From Paenibacillus phytohabitans (lineage in GTDB: Bacteria; Bacillota; Bacilli; Paenibacillales; Paenibacillaceae): a stretch of DNA of 62,319 bases. Location: the NCBI RefSeq assembly GCF_013141775.1, contig NZ_WHOB01000008.1, forward strand, positions 1 through 62,319. Direction: 5' to 3'. The position numbers and the translations under genes are program-made. Below, piece by piece: positions 10,910 to 20,540 of the stretch (position 1 is its first letter; each line of letters opens with the position of its first letter). A model generated the notes under the pieces. The model searched no databases. It was given only the letters and a program-made list of their open reading frames with translations, and was not told where the DNA came from.

Positions 10910-11803
10910 CTACGATTTCGCTTGATCGAGGATTACCTGCAGTTCATCCTTGTTAAACACATAAGCTTCATTACAGTAGTGACATATGACTTCAGCCTGA
11001 TCGTCTTCTTCAATCAGCTGCTCCAGTTCGTGCTGGCCCAGACTGACCAGAGTCTCTTCTATCCGCTCACGTGAGCATTGACAGACAAAAGAAATCTCGA
11101 GTTCATCAAGGACTACAGCATCCGGCAGCAGCAAACGAAGCATTTCTTCAGGCTCAAGGCCCTGGTCCAGGATCGCCGTCACTGAAGGCATCGCTCCAAC
11201 GGCATGCTCAATCTCGGTGATCTCTTCATCTGTCAGTCCGGGCAGCAGTTGAATGATGAATCCTCCGGCAACTCTTACCGAATTATCTGTCTCCACCAAT
11301 ACACCCAGCCCTACAGCAGCAGGTGTTTGTTCCGAAATGGCAAAATAATAAGTGAAATCCTCGCCCAGTTCTCCTGAGACAATAGGCACACTGCCGCGAT
11401 ACGGCTCTTTCATCCCCAGATCCTTGCTAATATCAATGAATCCTTCCGTACCCACAGCACCTGCGACATCCAGCTTGCCAAGGCTATTACTCGGCAGATG
11501 AACATGCGGATTACTCACATAACCGCGAACCTCGCCCAGAGCATTGGATTCGGCCGTAATCTGTCCGAGCGGTCCATTCCCTTTGACCATAATCGCCAGC
11601 TTCTCCTGCCCCTTGAGCATAGCGCCCATGATGGCTGCGGCGGTTACAGTACGGCCAAGCGCAGCTGTAGCTGTTGGATAGGTATCATGTCTGCGCCGCA
11701 ATTCGTCGACAAGCTCTGTTGTCCGGACTGCGAACGCTCTGACCTTCCCGTTCATGGCAGTTCCCCGGATAAGCCGATCCTTCTTTTTTTCCATTGGGTG
11801 CAT
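10910..11803 (-). CDS. hslO: Redox-regulated chaperone Hsp33
   Basis: Hsp33 is a cytoplasmic holdase activated when its zinc-bound cysteines oxidise. At 297 residues it has the N-terminal core (RGTAMNGKVRAFAVRTTELVDELRRRH) and the C-terminal redox switch with C241 and C243 (CQC) and C274 and C277 (CHYC). Two starts compete: the first ATG is only 3 bases from AGGAGG, while the ATG three codons later is 12 bases away, so the true start could be at 11794. It precedes the parvulin gene, giving two folding helpers side by side. Confidence 0.95.
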   Translation of the reverse strand: MHPMEKKKDRLIRGTAMNGKVRAFAVRTTELVDELRRRHDTYPTATAALGRTVTAAAIMGAMLKGQEKLAIMVKGNGPLGQITAESNALGEVRGYVSNPHVHLPSNSLGKLDVAGAVGTEGFIDISKDLGMKEPYRGSVPIVSGELGEDFTYYFAISEQTPAAVGLGVLVETDNSVRVAGGFIIQLLPGLTDEEITEIEHAVGAMPSVTAILDQGLEPEEMLRLLLPDAVVLDELEISFVCQCSRERIEETLVSLGQHELEQLIEEDDQAEVICHYCNEAYVFNKDELQVILDQAKS

Positions 11804-11841
11804 ACTCCTCCTATCTGTCTCTATAAGGTTTCATTTCATGA

Positions 11842-12609
11842 TTATTTGTTACGGTTGTAAATAATACGTAATCCTTCCAGCGTCAGCATCGGATTAACCT
11901 CATCAATGCAGTCTGTTTCGCCGGCGATCAGCGGAGCAAGCCCCCCTGTAGCAATAACCTTGAGAACGGGCGCATTCATCTCCAGCTTAATGCGTCTTAC
12001 AATTCCCTCTACCTGGCCGGCATAGCCAAAAATAATTCCTGCCTGCATCGCGTGGACAGTATTGCGCCCGATAACCTTCTTGGGCTTCTCCAGCTCAATC
12101 CGCGGCAGCTTGGATGCCCGCTGATATAAGGCCTCTGTAGAGATCCCCAGACCCGGCACGATTGCCCCGCCAAGATAGTTCGCTCCGGCATCAATACAGT
12201 CAAACGTAGTTGCCGTACCAAAGTCAACGACCACGAGCGGGCATTTATACTGCTCGATCGCCGCAACGGCATTTACAATCCGGTCTGCCCCCACTTCGCG
12301 CGGATTCTCATAACGCAGATTAAGCCCGGTTTTAATTCCGGGGCCTACGAGCAGCGGGTCTTTGCCGATATATTTCACGCACATTTCCACGATAACCTGA
12401 ACCAGCGGCGGAACAACCGAGGAGATGATGACGCCCTCTACATCTTTAAACGATATATTCGACATGTGGAACAGATTATGAATCAGTACACCATATTCAT
12501 CCACAGTCGATTGACGCGCTGTGCTAAGCCGGAAATGATGAAGCAGCTCAGGCCCCCGGTAGACTCCAAGCACGATGTTCGTATTTCCGATATCCACGAC
12601 AAGTATCAT
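11842..12609 (-). CDS. coaX: Type III pantothenate kinase
   Basis: CoaX phosphorylates pantothenate in the first committed step of coenzyme A synthesis and is insensitive to CoA feedback. The 255 residues show the ASKHA-fold blocks [17 protein letters not shown] (phosphate 1), [24 protein letters not shown] and [14 protein letters not shown], ending with the CoaX-specific [12 protein letters not shown]. Its ATG overlaps the nadC stop by one base (TAATG), so it is translationally coupled to the NAD genes. In B. subtilis coaX directly follows ftsH. Confidence 0.95.
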   Translation of the reverse strand: MILVVDIGNTNIVLGVYRGPELLHHFRLSTARQSTVDEYGVLIHNLFHMSNISFKDVEGVIISSVVPPLVQVIVEMCVKYIGKDPLLVGPGIKTGLNLRYENPREVGADRIVNAVAAIEQYKCPLVVVDFGTATTFDCIDAGANYLGGAIVPGLGISTEALYQRASKLPRIELEKPKKVIGRNTVHAMQAGIIFGYAGQVEGIVRRIKLEMNAPVLKVIATGGLAPLIAGETDCIDEVNPMLTLEGLRIIYNRNK

Positions 12610-13481
12610 TAGAGATTTCCGCCTTTCTTGCCATTCAGATCCAGACTGATATCAAGACTGGCGAAGGAATAGGTAAGCCGGCCTACAGAAATGACATCTA
12701 CACCCGATTCTGCAATCCCGCGTACCGTTTCCAGAGATACATTGCCTGAAGCCTCGATTTTGACATGCCGCGCTTTGGTTCTGATTCTTCTTACCGCTTC
12801 CGCCATCAGCTCAGGTGACATATTATCAAGCATGATAATGTCCGCCCCCGCAGCGAGGGCTTCCTCTACCTGCTCCAGGCTTTCCGTTTCCACTTCGATC
12901 GTCATGGTGTGGGGGATATTGGCCCGGGCGCGCCCTACCGCCTGACGAATGCCTCCGGCGCCCTTGATATGATTATCCTTAATCATTACCGCATCATACA
13001 AGCCGAAGCGGTGATTGGCTCCGCCGCCTATGCGGACAGCATACTTCTCCAGCATACGGTGGCCTGGTGTTGTCTTGCGGGTATCCACCAGCCGGGTAGG
13101 CAGACCTTGAAGCTCTTGCACGAATGACGCCGTCCGTGAAGCCACGCCGGACAACCGTTGCATCAGATTAAGAGCAAGCCGTTCGCCTGTAAGAATGGCA
13201 TGCGTGCTGCCCTCGACTTCAGCGATGACCGTGCCTTTGGACACCGGCTGGCCTTCTTGAACCAATGCCGTAAATACGAGTGTCGGGTCTACCACTTCAA
13301 AAACCAGTTCAGCCACGGGAATTCCGCAGATTACCCCGTCCTCTTTGGCATGGATAATCCCCTTGGATTCATGTCCCTGGGGTATAGTGGTACGTGTTGT
13401 GATATCCCCTGATCCGACATCCTCCTGCAGCCATCCCTTAATAGACTGGAGCAGTTCTTCATTATAGCCATTAAACATCAT
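12609..13481 (-). CDS. nadC: Nicotinate-nucleotide pyrophosphorylase (quinolinate PRTase)
   Basis: NadC converts quinolinate and PRPP to nicotinate mononucleotide, the entry to the NAD core pathway. About 290 residues carry [13 protein letters not shown] at the start, [16 protein letters not shown], the substrate motif [10 protein letters not shown], the [15 protein letters not shown] block and [12 protein letters not shown]. The ATG chosen is 9 bases from GGAGG; a GTG one codon earlier is the alternative. The gene overlaps nadB by 11 bases and coaX by one. Confidence 0.96.
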   Translation of the reverse strand: MMFNGYNEELLQSIKGWLQEDVGSGDITTRTTIPQGHESKGIIHAKEDGVICGIPVAELVFEVVDPTLVFTALVQEGQPVSKGTVIAEVEGSTHAILTGERLALNLMQRLSGVASRTASFVQELQGLPTRLVDTRKTTPGHRMLEKYAVRIGGGANHRFGLYDAVMIKDNHIKGAGGIRQAVGRARANIPHTMTIEVETESLEQVEEALAAGADIIMLDNMSPELMAEAVRRIRTKARHVKIEASGNVSLETVRGIAESGVDVISVGRLTYSFASLDISLDLNGKKGGNL

Positions 13482-15087
13482 CACTTAATTCCTCCACTAT
13501 TCCCAGTTCGCGAATCTGGAGCAGATGCTTCTGCCACTCTGCATCATTCCGCAGCGGATAATCCTCACGATAATGAGCGCCGCGGCTCTCCTCCCGTGCC
13601 AGCGCTGATTCCGTAATCAGCAGGCAGCACGTAAGCATATTAGCGAACTCGTATTCTTCACGTTTGGTAAGTGCCGCATTAAAAATCGGCAGCTGACGCT
13701 TTAATTCATCCAGCCCCTTAATCAGCATTTCCTGGTTCCGCCGCAGTCCGGCGTAGCGTACCATAACCTTTTGCAGCTTCAGACGCCGCTCCACAATAGC
13801 CTGAGTAGGCGACTCCACCCGGCCTTGGTCACAGCCTGCCGATACTGTATCTTGCCCAAGCGGCGGGAGCTGACGGATGCGCTCTACGATCCGGCGGCCA
13901 AAGACAATCGCTTCCGACAAGGAATTACTGGCCAGCCGGTTGGCTCCCTGTACCCCTGTAGAAGAAACCTCGCCACAGGCAAACAGGCGGGAAACGGTGC
14001 TCTCCCCGTTCAGATCGGTCTTGACGCCCCCCATCATATAATGCGCAGCAGGAGCCACTGGAATCCAGTCACTTGTAATATCCAGTCCATAACTCATACA
14101 GGTCTCATAGATCGTCGGGAAGCGGTGTTTAACCATATCCGCTGATTCATGTGTAATATCAAGGTAGACAAAAGTGGATTTGGTCAGCTCCATCTCGCTC
14201 ACAATCGCCCGGGCCACAATATCGCGCGGGGCCAGTTCCAGCAGCTCATGGTACCGATCCATAAAGCGGTCTCCGTTGATATTGCGCAGCACAGCGCCTT
14301 CACCGCGCACAGCTTCCGAGATCAGGAAGCGCGGGGCTCCAGGATAACTGAGCGCTGTCGGGTGGAACTGGATGAATTCCATATCCCGTACATGGGCTCC
14401 AGCCCGGTAAGCAATGGCTACACCGTCACCGGTTGCCACTTCGGGATTGGTCGTATAGCGGTATAATTGCCCTGCTCCGCCTGAGCATAGGATGGTTGCA
14501 TCGGCCTGCAGGAACAAACGTCCGCCGCCCGGCCGCTGTACCAGTGCCCCCACGCATTCCCCGTCTACCGTAATCAGATCAATGACATAATGGTCATCCC
14601 ATACCTCGATGTTCTTATGCTGCTCTGCCTGCTCCGCCAAGGCGCGGACAATTTCATAGCCTGTAGCATCCCCATTCGCATGCAGAATACGGCGGTGGCT
14701 ATGTGCTGCCTCTTGCGTTAACGCAAGCTCGCCATTCTCCTTGTCGAACTTCGTCCCGAGCCGGATGAGTTCGCGGACGCCTTCCGGGCCTTCATTCACC
14801 AGTACATCAACAGCCGCAGAGGAGTTTAGCCCCGCACCGGCCATCAGGGTATCCTGACGATGATATACCGGAGAATCATCGTCTGAGAACACAGCGGCAA
14901 TCCCCCCTTGGGCATACCGTGTATTGCTCTCCATCACTGTCTTCTTCGTAATCATAATGACCTTCCGGTCTTCACTGGCTTTGATCGCTGTGAACAAACC
15001 GGCAATGCCTGAACCAATCACAATACAGTCTGTCTTAATTACAGGAAGCCCCTGAAGATCGAAATCAACCAAATATTGTGGAATCAT
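13471..15087 (-). CDS. nadB: L-aspartate oxidase
   Basis: NadB is a flavoprotein that oxidises aspartate to iminoaspartate for quinolinate synthesis. The 538 residues open with the FAD Rossmann motif CIVIGSGIAGLFTAIKA. They include the family block SNTRYAQGGIAAVFSDDDS, the HPTALSYPG active-site loop, the arginine-rich HYMMGGVKTDLNG and GANRLASNSLSEAIVFGRR, and an SdhA-like helical C-terminus. It differs from fumarate reductase by length and by its setting between nadA and nadC. Confidence 0.96.
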   Translation of the reverse strand: MIPQYLVDFDLQGLPVIKTDCIVIGSGIAGLFTAIKASEDRKVIMITKKTVMESNTRYAQGGIAAVFSDDDSPVYHRQDTLMAGAGLNSSAAVDVLVNEGPEGVRELIRLGTKFDKENGELALTQEAAHSHRRILHANGDATGYEIVRALAEQAEQHKNIEVWDDHYVIDLITVDGECVGALVQRPGGGRLFLQADATILCSGGAGQLYRYTTNPEVATGDGVAIAYRAGAHVRDMEFIQFHPTALSYPGAPRFLISEAVRGEGAVLRNINGDRFMDRYHELLELAPRDIVARAIVSEMELTKSTFVYLDITHESADMVKHRFPTIYETCMSYGLDITSDWIPVAPAAHYMMGGVKTDLNGESTVSRLFACGEVSSTGVQGANRLASNSLSEAIVFGRRIVERIRQLPPLGQDTVSAGCDQGRVESPTQAIVERRLKLQKVMVRYAGLRRNQEMLIKGLDELKRQLPIFNAALTKREEYEFANMLTCCLLITESALAREESRGAHYREDYPLRNDAEWQKHLLQIRELGIVEELSDDV

Positions 15088-15118
15088 GACCGCTTTTCAC
15101 CTGTTTCAACGAAAGAGT

Positions 15119-15149
15119 AGCGCATGCTACCGGACTTGTAGCATGCGCT
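15119..15149 (-). promoter_or_regulatory. Strong hairpin across the nadA stop codon
   Basis: A perfect 12-base inverted repeat (AGCGCATGCTAC at 15119-15130, its complement at 15138-15149, 7-base loop) spans the nadA stop codon at 15127-15129. There is no T-run after it, so it looks like an mRNA stability or processing element between nadA and nadB rather than a terminator. That role is inference. Confidence 0.6.
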
Positions 15150-16071
15150 CTAGGGAAGTTCTGGCTTTGTCGGCGACAGCGGGCGGTACATAAATCTGCG
15201 GCTTCATCGTCTCCAGGCATTTTACCAGTTTCTTTAAATTGTTAACCTTCATATTGGGACAAACCAGAAATTTGGTGGCAAAATGGAATTCTTTATCCGG
15301 ACTGTCCAAACGCAGCTGATATCCGGTTCCATCCTCAGTTCCCACGATAAACTGCCGGCGGTCCGATTTCCGGCAATACTCTATAATCGAGGTTGTGCTG
15401 CCCACATAATCACCCATGGCCACCACTTCAGGACGGCATTCCGGATGTACTACAAATTCCGCTTCCGGATATTTGGCTCTCATCTCCACTACATCCTTGA
15501 CGGTAAGCATATCATGAGTATTACAGTAGCCTTCCCATATAATCAGCTTCTTGCCGGTCTTATCCTGAACATATTGGCCCAGGTTCTTATCGGGTACCCA
15601 GATAATTTCTTCCGCATCAAGCGATTCAATCACCTTCACCGCATTGGCAGAGGTACAGCAAATATCAGTTTCCGCTTTGATCTCAGCGGAGGAGTTGATA
15701 TAGGTTACTACTTTGGCATTAGGATGCTGCGCCTTCAGCTTGCGGAGTCCGTCCACATTGACCATATCCGCCATAGGACAGCCGGCGCGTTCATCAGGAA
15801 TTATAACAGTTTTGTTCGGCGCAAGAATCTTGGCGCTTTCCCCCATAAAGTGAACCCCGCAGAATACAATCACATCTGCCTCTGTCTCCGCAGCCTTCTG
15901 AGCCAGTAAAAAAGAGTCGCCACGGAAATCCGCTACTTCCTGAATTTCATCACGCTGATAATAATGAGCCAGAATTATTGCATTCCGTTCTTTCTTAAGC
16001 TGTTCGAGGCGCACACGAAGTTCACGATTCTGTTCCTGCTTGCGCTCAAGCGCCAGAGCTTCCACGGTCAT
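15127..16071 (-). CDS. nadA: Quinolinate synthase A
   Basis: NadA is a [4Fe-4S] enzyme that condenses iminoaspartate with dihydroxyacetone phosphate to quinolinate. The 314 residues show ILAHYYQRDEIQEVADFRGDSFLLA, VFCGVHFMGESAKIL, and the probable cluster cysteines in AGCPMADMV, ICCTSANAV and LVCPNMKVNNL. The ATG is only about 3 bases from AAGGGGG, and a GTG two codons later (16065) is 9 bases away and may be the real start. It is the first gene of the nadA-nadB-nadC set. Confidence 0.95.
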   Translation of the reverse strand: MTVEALALERKQEQNRELRVRLEQLKKERNAIILAHYYQRDEIQEVADFRGDSFLLAQKAAETEADVIVFCGVHFMGESAKILAPNKTVIIPDERAGCPMADMVNVDGLRKLKAQHPNAKVVTYINSSAEIKAETDICCTSANAVKVIESLDAEEIIWVPDKNLGQYVQDKTGKKLIIWEGYCNTHDMLTVKDVVEMRAKYPEAEFVVHPECRPEVVAMGDYVGSTTSIIEYCRKSDRRQFIVGTEDGTGYQLRLDSPDKEFHFATKFLVCPNMKVNNLKKLVKCLETMKPQIYVPPAVADKARTSLERMLQVR

Positions 16072-16143
16072 TCTCCCCCTTATGTCTTCATGGCATATAG
16101 CCAGTACATTCTATTAAGTTAATTTATTTAATATTTAATCACT

Positions 16144-16172
16144 AATGTACACAACGTTCCACCCCCTGTCAA
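16144..16172 (-). promoter_or_regulatory. Sigma-A promoter of the nad operon
   Basis: TTGACA (16167-16172) and TACATT (16144-16149) are 17 bases apart on the minus strand. The stretch that follows (about 16112-16140) is very A/T-rich with TTAAAT repeats and could hold an operator for a NAD-responsive repressor, which I cannot confirm. Confidence 0.75.
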
Positions 16173-16220
16173 TGCGGGCAAGCCGGGTGTAGCTCTATGT
16201 CCTGATGTACCTATAGACAG

Positions 16221-16251
16221 AAAAATCCGGAGAACCTGAGGTTCTCCGGAT
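16221..16251 (-). terminator. Intrinsic terminator after ftsH
   Basis: A perfect 12-base stem (ATCCGGAGAACC with its complement, 3-base loop) followed by TTTTT on the minus strand, 25 bases past the ftsH stop. Confidence 0.95.
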
Positions 16252-16276
16252 AAAATTACGATGTTTTGTTCAGCGA

Positions 16277-18328
16277 TTAAACCAGACTTCCGCCGCCTTT
16301 GTTGCCATCATCCGAACCGTTTCCTTCTTCAGGATCCGGTTTATTCGGAATATCCTTAGACAGATCGCCAAGGAATGGCGGTTCTTCGTCGGATTTGCCT
16401 TGAATGCGTACACGTACATCACCGATAGTATCAATTACTGGCTCGCCCGCTTCATGCGTTACTGCCTCTGTTTCTTCCGGTTTGCCATCCTCCGTCAGGT
16501 AGCCTTGCTCAATCAATTCTGTGATCTGATCAAGTTCCAGCGTTTCCTTCTCCAGAAGGGTGTTCGCAATCAGGTGCATTTCTTTGGAATGCTTGGTCAG
16601 CAGCTCTCTGCAGCGCTCATAGCTGCTGCGGATAAGGTTCTGCATTTCCTGGTCAATCTCGTAAGCAATGGAGTCACTGTAGTTCTGCTCATGTCCGATA
16701 TCACGGCCAAGGAAGACTTGGCCTTGGGATGTGCCGAACTGCAATGGCCCAAGCTTATCGCTCATTCCATATTCCATAATCATCGCACGCACAATGCGCG
16801 TAGCCTGCTGGAAGTCACTATAAGCGCCTGTGCCGATTTCACCAATGAACAATTCTTCAGCAACACGTCCGCCAAGCAATCCGGTAACCTTATCCAAGAG
16901 TTCCTGCTTGGTAACGATCATCCGGTCTTCCTTAGGAAGCATAATGACATATCCGCCTGCGCGGCCGCGCGGGATAATGGTAACCTTATGCACCACATCG
17001 GCATGCTCGAGGAAGTAGCCGGCAATGGTATGGCCTGCTTCGTGGTAAGCTACAATCCGTTTCTCACGGTCACTGATTACGCGGCTGCGTTTCTCTGTGC
17101 CGACAATTACACGGTCAATCGCTTCATCCACTTCACGCATGGTAATGTCCTTACGGTTGCGGCGTGCAGCAAGCAGTGCCGCTTCGTTAAGCAGGTTCTC
17201 CAGATCCGCACCGGTAAATCCGGTTGTACGCTTGGCAATTACGTCAAGCCGAACATCCTTGGTAAGCGGTTTGTTGCGGGAGTGAACCTTCAGTACAGCT
17301 TCACGGCCCTTCACGTCTGGACGGTCAACCGTAATCTGACGGTCAAACCGGCCTGGACGGAGCAAAGCCGGATCCAGTATGTCGGCGCGGTTGGTAGCCG
17401 CGACAATGATAATGCCTTCGTTGCCACCAAAGCCGTCCATTTCAACGAGCAATTGGTTAAGGGTTTGTTCGCGTTCGTCATGTCCGCCGCCAAGTCCTGC
17501 GCCGCGCTGACGTCCCACAGCATCGATTTCGTCGATAAAGATGATACAAGGAGCATTCTTCTTTGCATTCTCAAACAAATCACGTACCCGGGATGCGCCG
17601 ACACCGACGAACATTTCCACAAAGTCGGAACCGGAGATGCTGAAGAATGGAACGCCGGCTTCACCTGCTACCGCACGGGCCAGCAAGGTTTTACCTGTTC
17701 CCGGAGGTCCCACAAGGAGTACCCCTTTAGGAATACGTGCACCTACAGCTGCGAATTTACGCGGATCCTTGAGGAATTCCACGACCTCCACGAGCTCTTG
17801 TTTCTCTTCATCAGCTCCTGCAACATCCTCGAAGCTGATTTTCTTCTTCTCTTCATTATATAACCGGGCTTTGCTCTTACCGAAATTCATGACCTTGCCG
17901 CCGCCGCCCTGTGCATTGTTAAACAGGAAGAAGAACAGGATGAACATGATAACTAATGGAATGATGGAAGAAAGGAATGTCAGCCAGATGCTGTCGCCTT
18001 CCATTTTCTTCTGAGTCAGCTCCACGCCATTAACTTCGCTGGCAGCTATAAGTTCATCAAGGGCCCGATCTGTAGGAGGAACATAAGTGGAGAAATTCTT
18101 CGATTTAGTCTCAGGTGGCAATTCTTTGTATTCGCCTGTAACCAGAAATGCGTTACCCTCAAACTGAACCGTCAGGCTCTTCACATTGTTGTCCTTGATC
18201 TCCTGTCTTAACTCATCATATCTAGGGAAATCGGCGGATTCATTTCCATTGCTTACAAACTGGACAATGCCCACCACGACTAAAAATAAAATCAAATAAA
18301 AACCAGAATTCCGGATGAACCGATTCAT
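16277..18328 (-). CDS. ftsH: ATP-dependent membrane zinc protease FtsH
   Basis: FtsH is a hexameric AAA+ protease that extracts and degrades membrane and cytoplasmic proteins. The 683 residues have membrane helices at about 10-25 and 115-137 around an external domain, then Walker A GPPGTGKT at 207-214, Walker B IIFIDEID at 264-271, the SRH block [20 protein letters not shown] and the zinc site HEAGH at 431-435. The C-terminus is long and acidic, ending in a Gly/Asp-rich tail. The ATG follows AGGAGGT. It has its own promoter, and spoIIE, known to be an FtsH-linked target in B. subtilis, lies nearby. Confidence 0.98.
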   Translation of the reverse strand: MNRFIRNSGFYLILFLVVVGIVQFVSNGNESADFPRYDELRQEIKDNNVKSLTVQFEGNAFLVTGEYKELPPETKSKNFSTYVPPTDRALDELIAASEVNGVELTQKKMEGDSIWLTFLSSIIPLVIMFILFFFLFNNAQGGGGKVMNFGKSKARLYNEEKKKISFEDVAGADEEKQELVEVVEFLKDPRKFAAVGARIPKGVLLVGPPGTGKTLLARAVAGEAGVPFFSISGSDFVEMFVGVGASRVRDLFENAKKNAPCIIFIDEIDAVGRQRGAGLGGGHDEREQTLNQLLVEMDGFGGNEGIIIVAATNRADILDPALLRPGRFDRQITVDRPDVKGREAVLKVHSRNKPLTKDVRLDVIAKRTTGFTGADLENLLNEAALLAARRNRKDITMREVDEAIDRVIVGTEKRSRVISDREKRIVAYHEAGHTIAGYFLEHADVVHKVTIIPRGRAGGYVIMLPKEDRMIVTKQELLDKVTGLLGGRVAEELFIGEIGTGAYSDFQQATRIVRAMIMEYGMSDKLGPLQFGTSQGQVFLGRDIGHEQNYSDSIAYEIDQEMQNLIRSSYERCRELLTKHSKEMHLIANTLLEKETLELDQITELIEQGYLTEDGKPEETEAVTHEAGEPVIDTIGDVRVRIQGKSDEEPPFLGDLSKDIPNKPDPEEGNGSDDGNKGGGSLV

Positions 18329-18357
18329 CCCCTACCTCCTCTCACAACGCTCAAGTT

Positions 18358-18387
18358 ATTGTACCATAGCCTGACCAGACTCCTCAA
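18358..18387 (-). promoter_or_regulatory. Probable sigma-A promoter of ftsH
   Basis: On the minus strand TTGAGG (18382-18387) and TACAAT (18358-18363) are 18 bases apart, with a TG one base before the -10 box. It lies about 30 bases upstream of the ftsH start. Confidence 0.65.
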
Positions 18388-18439
18388 ATTGTCAGGAAAT
18401 CCAGGAAAGTGATCCTTGAATCTAAGGCTGTCGATTGGT

Positions 18440-18979
18440 TCATTTGGAATAAATTTCAGGCTTCAGTACACCTACGTATGGGAGGTTCCGATACAGTTCG
18501 GCATAGTCGAGTCCATAGCCTACCAGGAAAGCATCAGGAATCACAAAGCCGGTATATTCGGCTTCAAGATTAACTGCACGGCCTGAAGGTTTATCGAACA
18601 GGGTGACTACGTTGACGGAAGCAGCATTCCGGCCCTGCAGCATCTCAATCAGATAGCTGAGCGTAAGACCACTGTCGATAATGTCCTCGACAATCAGAAC
18701 ATCGCGGCCTTCAACCGATGTGTCCAGATCCTTGATGATTTTGACTACACCGGAGGATTTGGTCGTACCGCCGTAGCTGGATACTGCCATGAAGTCCATC
18801 TCAACGGGTACTGTAATCACTTTAACCAGATCCGCCATAAAGATAAACGCACCTTTGAGTACACAGATGACTAAAGGTGTGCGGCCTGCATATTCCTTGC
18901 TCAGCTGGGCGCCAAGCTCCCTGATTCTTTGTTGGATTTCTTCTTCGCTGATCAAGATTTCTTGAATATCATTCTGCAA
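18440..18979 (-). CDS. hpt: Hypoxanthine phosphoribosyltransferase
   Basis: Hpt salvages hypoxanthine (and usually guanine) to the nucleotide using PRPP. The 179 residues include the type I PRTase loop [17 protein letters not shown] near residue 100, [34 protein letters not shown] and the purine-site end [26 protein letters not shown]. The start is TTG, 8 bases after AGGAGG, with no ATG nearby. It follows tilS by 45 bases; the tilS-hpt-ftsH order is conserved in Bacillales. Confidence 0.97.
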   Translation of the reverse strand: MQNDIQEILISEEEIQQRIRELGAQLSKEYAGRTPLVICVLKGAFIFMADLVKVITVPVEMDFMAVSSYGGTTKSSGVVKIIKDLDTSVEGRDVLIVEDIIDSGLTLSYLIEMLQGRNAASVNVVTLFDKPSGRAVNLEAEYTGFVIPDAFLVGYGLDYAELYRNLPYVGVLKPEIYSK

Positions 18980-19024
18980 CTTGCGAACCTCCTAAGTTAT
19001 ACTATGAAAGACTTACTTCGACCA

Positions 19025-20467
19025 TTACGTTTCTTCGCCCTGTTCCATGTCTTCCATGGACAGGAGAAGCACCGAGGCCGTGTGCCGCCCTACTGCGGCA
19101 TGCATCGAGCGCCTTACGCCCGGAATCCAGACGATATTGCCCAAACCATCACAAACGAGGGGAATCGCAGAGCGTTCGGAAGAAGGTATTTTATCATCAA
19201 TGTAAATATCTTTTACCTTTTTGCTTCCGTTTAATCCCATAACCCTTATGGTATCTCCAGGCAATCGGGAACGGATGGTGAGTGGTAAGACGAGCTCATC
19301 GCCGTCAAACCAAGCCGACATCTTCCCAGAGTCCTCCTCCTGTGCAAAAAAATCTTCTCTCTCCAGCACCTTCATCGCCATAACTTTTCCTATCTCCTTC
19401 AGGTTGATCCGGGGATGAGGCAAAGACAGAGGGTATGTATAGCTCACCTGCCGAAGCAAGGGCTTGGACGAGAACAAAAGGGTGTCATATTGCCGCATAC
19501 AGACGAAACCCCCGCCCAAATCCAAAGTCCATACGGTGGGGTGCTCCTGCAGCGTTCCCCGGCGTACAGCTTCAATCTTGGGGAAATCCATCGCAGATGA
19601 ATCCGCTGACAGATAATTTAATATTAGTTTAATCAAACGCCGTTGTAAAGCGGAGGGTAGGGCCGCAAATGAAGCTCTCTTCAAGGTGTATTTTCCATGC
19701 TCGATAAAAACAAGCTCTTCGAAGCATTTTGCCGCATTCGCCTCCATATATTCATCTTCCGCACCGGCAATTTCAGACAGCTGCAGCAGTGATTGTCTCA
19801 CTCTCGGATTATGCTGTTCAAGCAGGGGCAATACTTCCAGCCTGACCGCGTTCCGCTTATACTTCATAAGCAGATTGCTGGCATCCTCCGCGTAAGCAAA
19901 CCCCTCTTCCCGGCATAAGCCGACAAGAGCTGTTTTGTTAATACGCAGGAAGGGGCGGATGAGTTCCACCTTTTTTTCAGTCCGTTTCCAGCGCATGCCT
20001 GCAAGCCCCGAAGGACCACTCCCCCGCAGCAGCCGCATCAGCACGGTCTCGGCCTGATCATCGGCATGATGGGCCAGTGCGACAGAACGTGCATGGTAAC
20101 GGTGCGCGGTTTCAATCAGAAATTGATAGCGTTTCTCCCTTGCCGCTCCTTCCGGACCCAGTCCTATTTCCTTGACCATGGATGGAATATCAAACTCCGC
20201 GAGCTCAAAAGGGATTCCCAGCTCAGCAGCCAACTTCCTGACAAACTCCGCCTCTTCCGCTGATTCGGCTCTGAAGCCATGATTCACATGGGCACAGACC
20301 AGAGTTAATGGCATCCGGTTTACGGATATCTCGTGCAAAATACGCAAAAGAGCCACAGAGTCCGGCCCTCCGGAAACTGCGACTACAATGGTGTCATGGG
20401 GCTGCCACAGTTCATGCTCAGCCGCAGCTTCCAGTACGGATTCCACCAGTTCTTTCATTTGTTCCAT
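19025..20467 (-). CDS. tilS: tRNA(Ile)-lysidine synthetase
   Basis: TilS converts C34 of tRNA-Ile(CAU) to lysidine so that it reads AUA. The 480 residues have the PP-loop signature VAVSGGPDSVALL with SGGPDS at 30-35, VNHGFRAESAEEAEFV, LAHHADDQAETVLMRLLRGSGPSGLAGM, and C-terminal lysidine-synthetase domains ending near RSRLPGDTIRVMGLNGSKKVKDIYIDDKIPSSERSAIPLV. The ATG is 8 bases from AAAGG. It sits between the kinase gene and hpt as in B. subtilis. Confidence 0.95.
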   Translation of the reverse strand: MEQMKELVESVLEAAAEHELWQPHDTIVVAVSGGPDSVALLRILHEISVNRMPLTLVCAHVNHGFRAESAEEAEFVRKLAAELGIPFELAEFDIPSMVKEIGLGPEGAAREKRYQFLIETAHRYHARSVALAHHADDQAETVLMRLLRGSGPSGLAGMRWKRTEKKVELIRPFLRINKTALVGLCREEGFAYAEDASNLLMKYKRNAVRLEVLPLLEQHNPRVRQSLLQLSEIAGAEDEYMEANAAKCFEELVFIEHGKYTLKRASFAALPSALQRRLIKLILNYLSADSSAMDFPKIEAVRRGTLQEHPTVWTLDLGGGFVCMRQYDTLLFSSKPLLRQVSYTYPLSLPHPRINLKEIGKVMAMKVLEREDFFAQEEDSGKMSAWFDGDELVLPLTIRSRLPGDTIRVMGLNGSKKVKDIYIDDKIPSSERSAIPLVCDGLGNIVWIPGVRRSMHAAVGRHTASVLLLSMEDMEQGEET

Positions 20468-20540
20468 ATGGGCATCCTTTCTTGCAGATCACTTGCCTGT
20501 CTTGCTCCGGAATTCCAGCACCCTGGTATTATGTATAATT

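Noticed and set aside
15119..15149. Transcription terminator at the end of nadA
   Set aside because: The hairpin is strong but no T-run follows on the minus strand, and nadB lies 30 bases downstream in the same direction.
16400..17863. 487-residue plus-strand frame over ftsH
   Set aside because: Very long but entirely antisense to the FtsH AAA+ and protease domains; its sequence has no family features. Long antisense frames are common in G+C-moderate genes.
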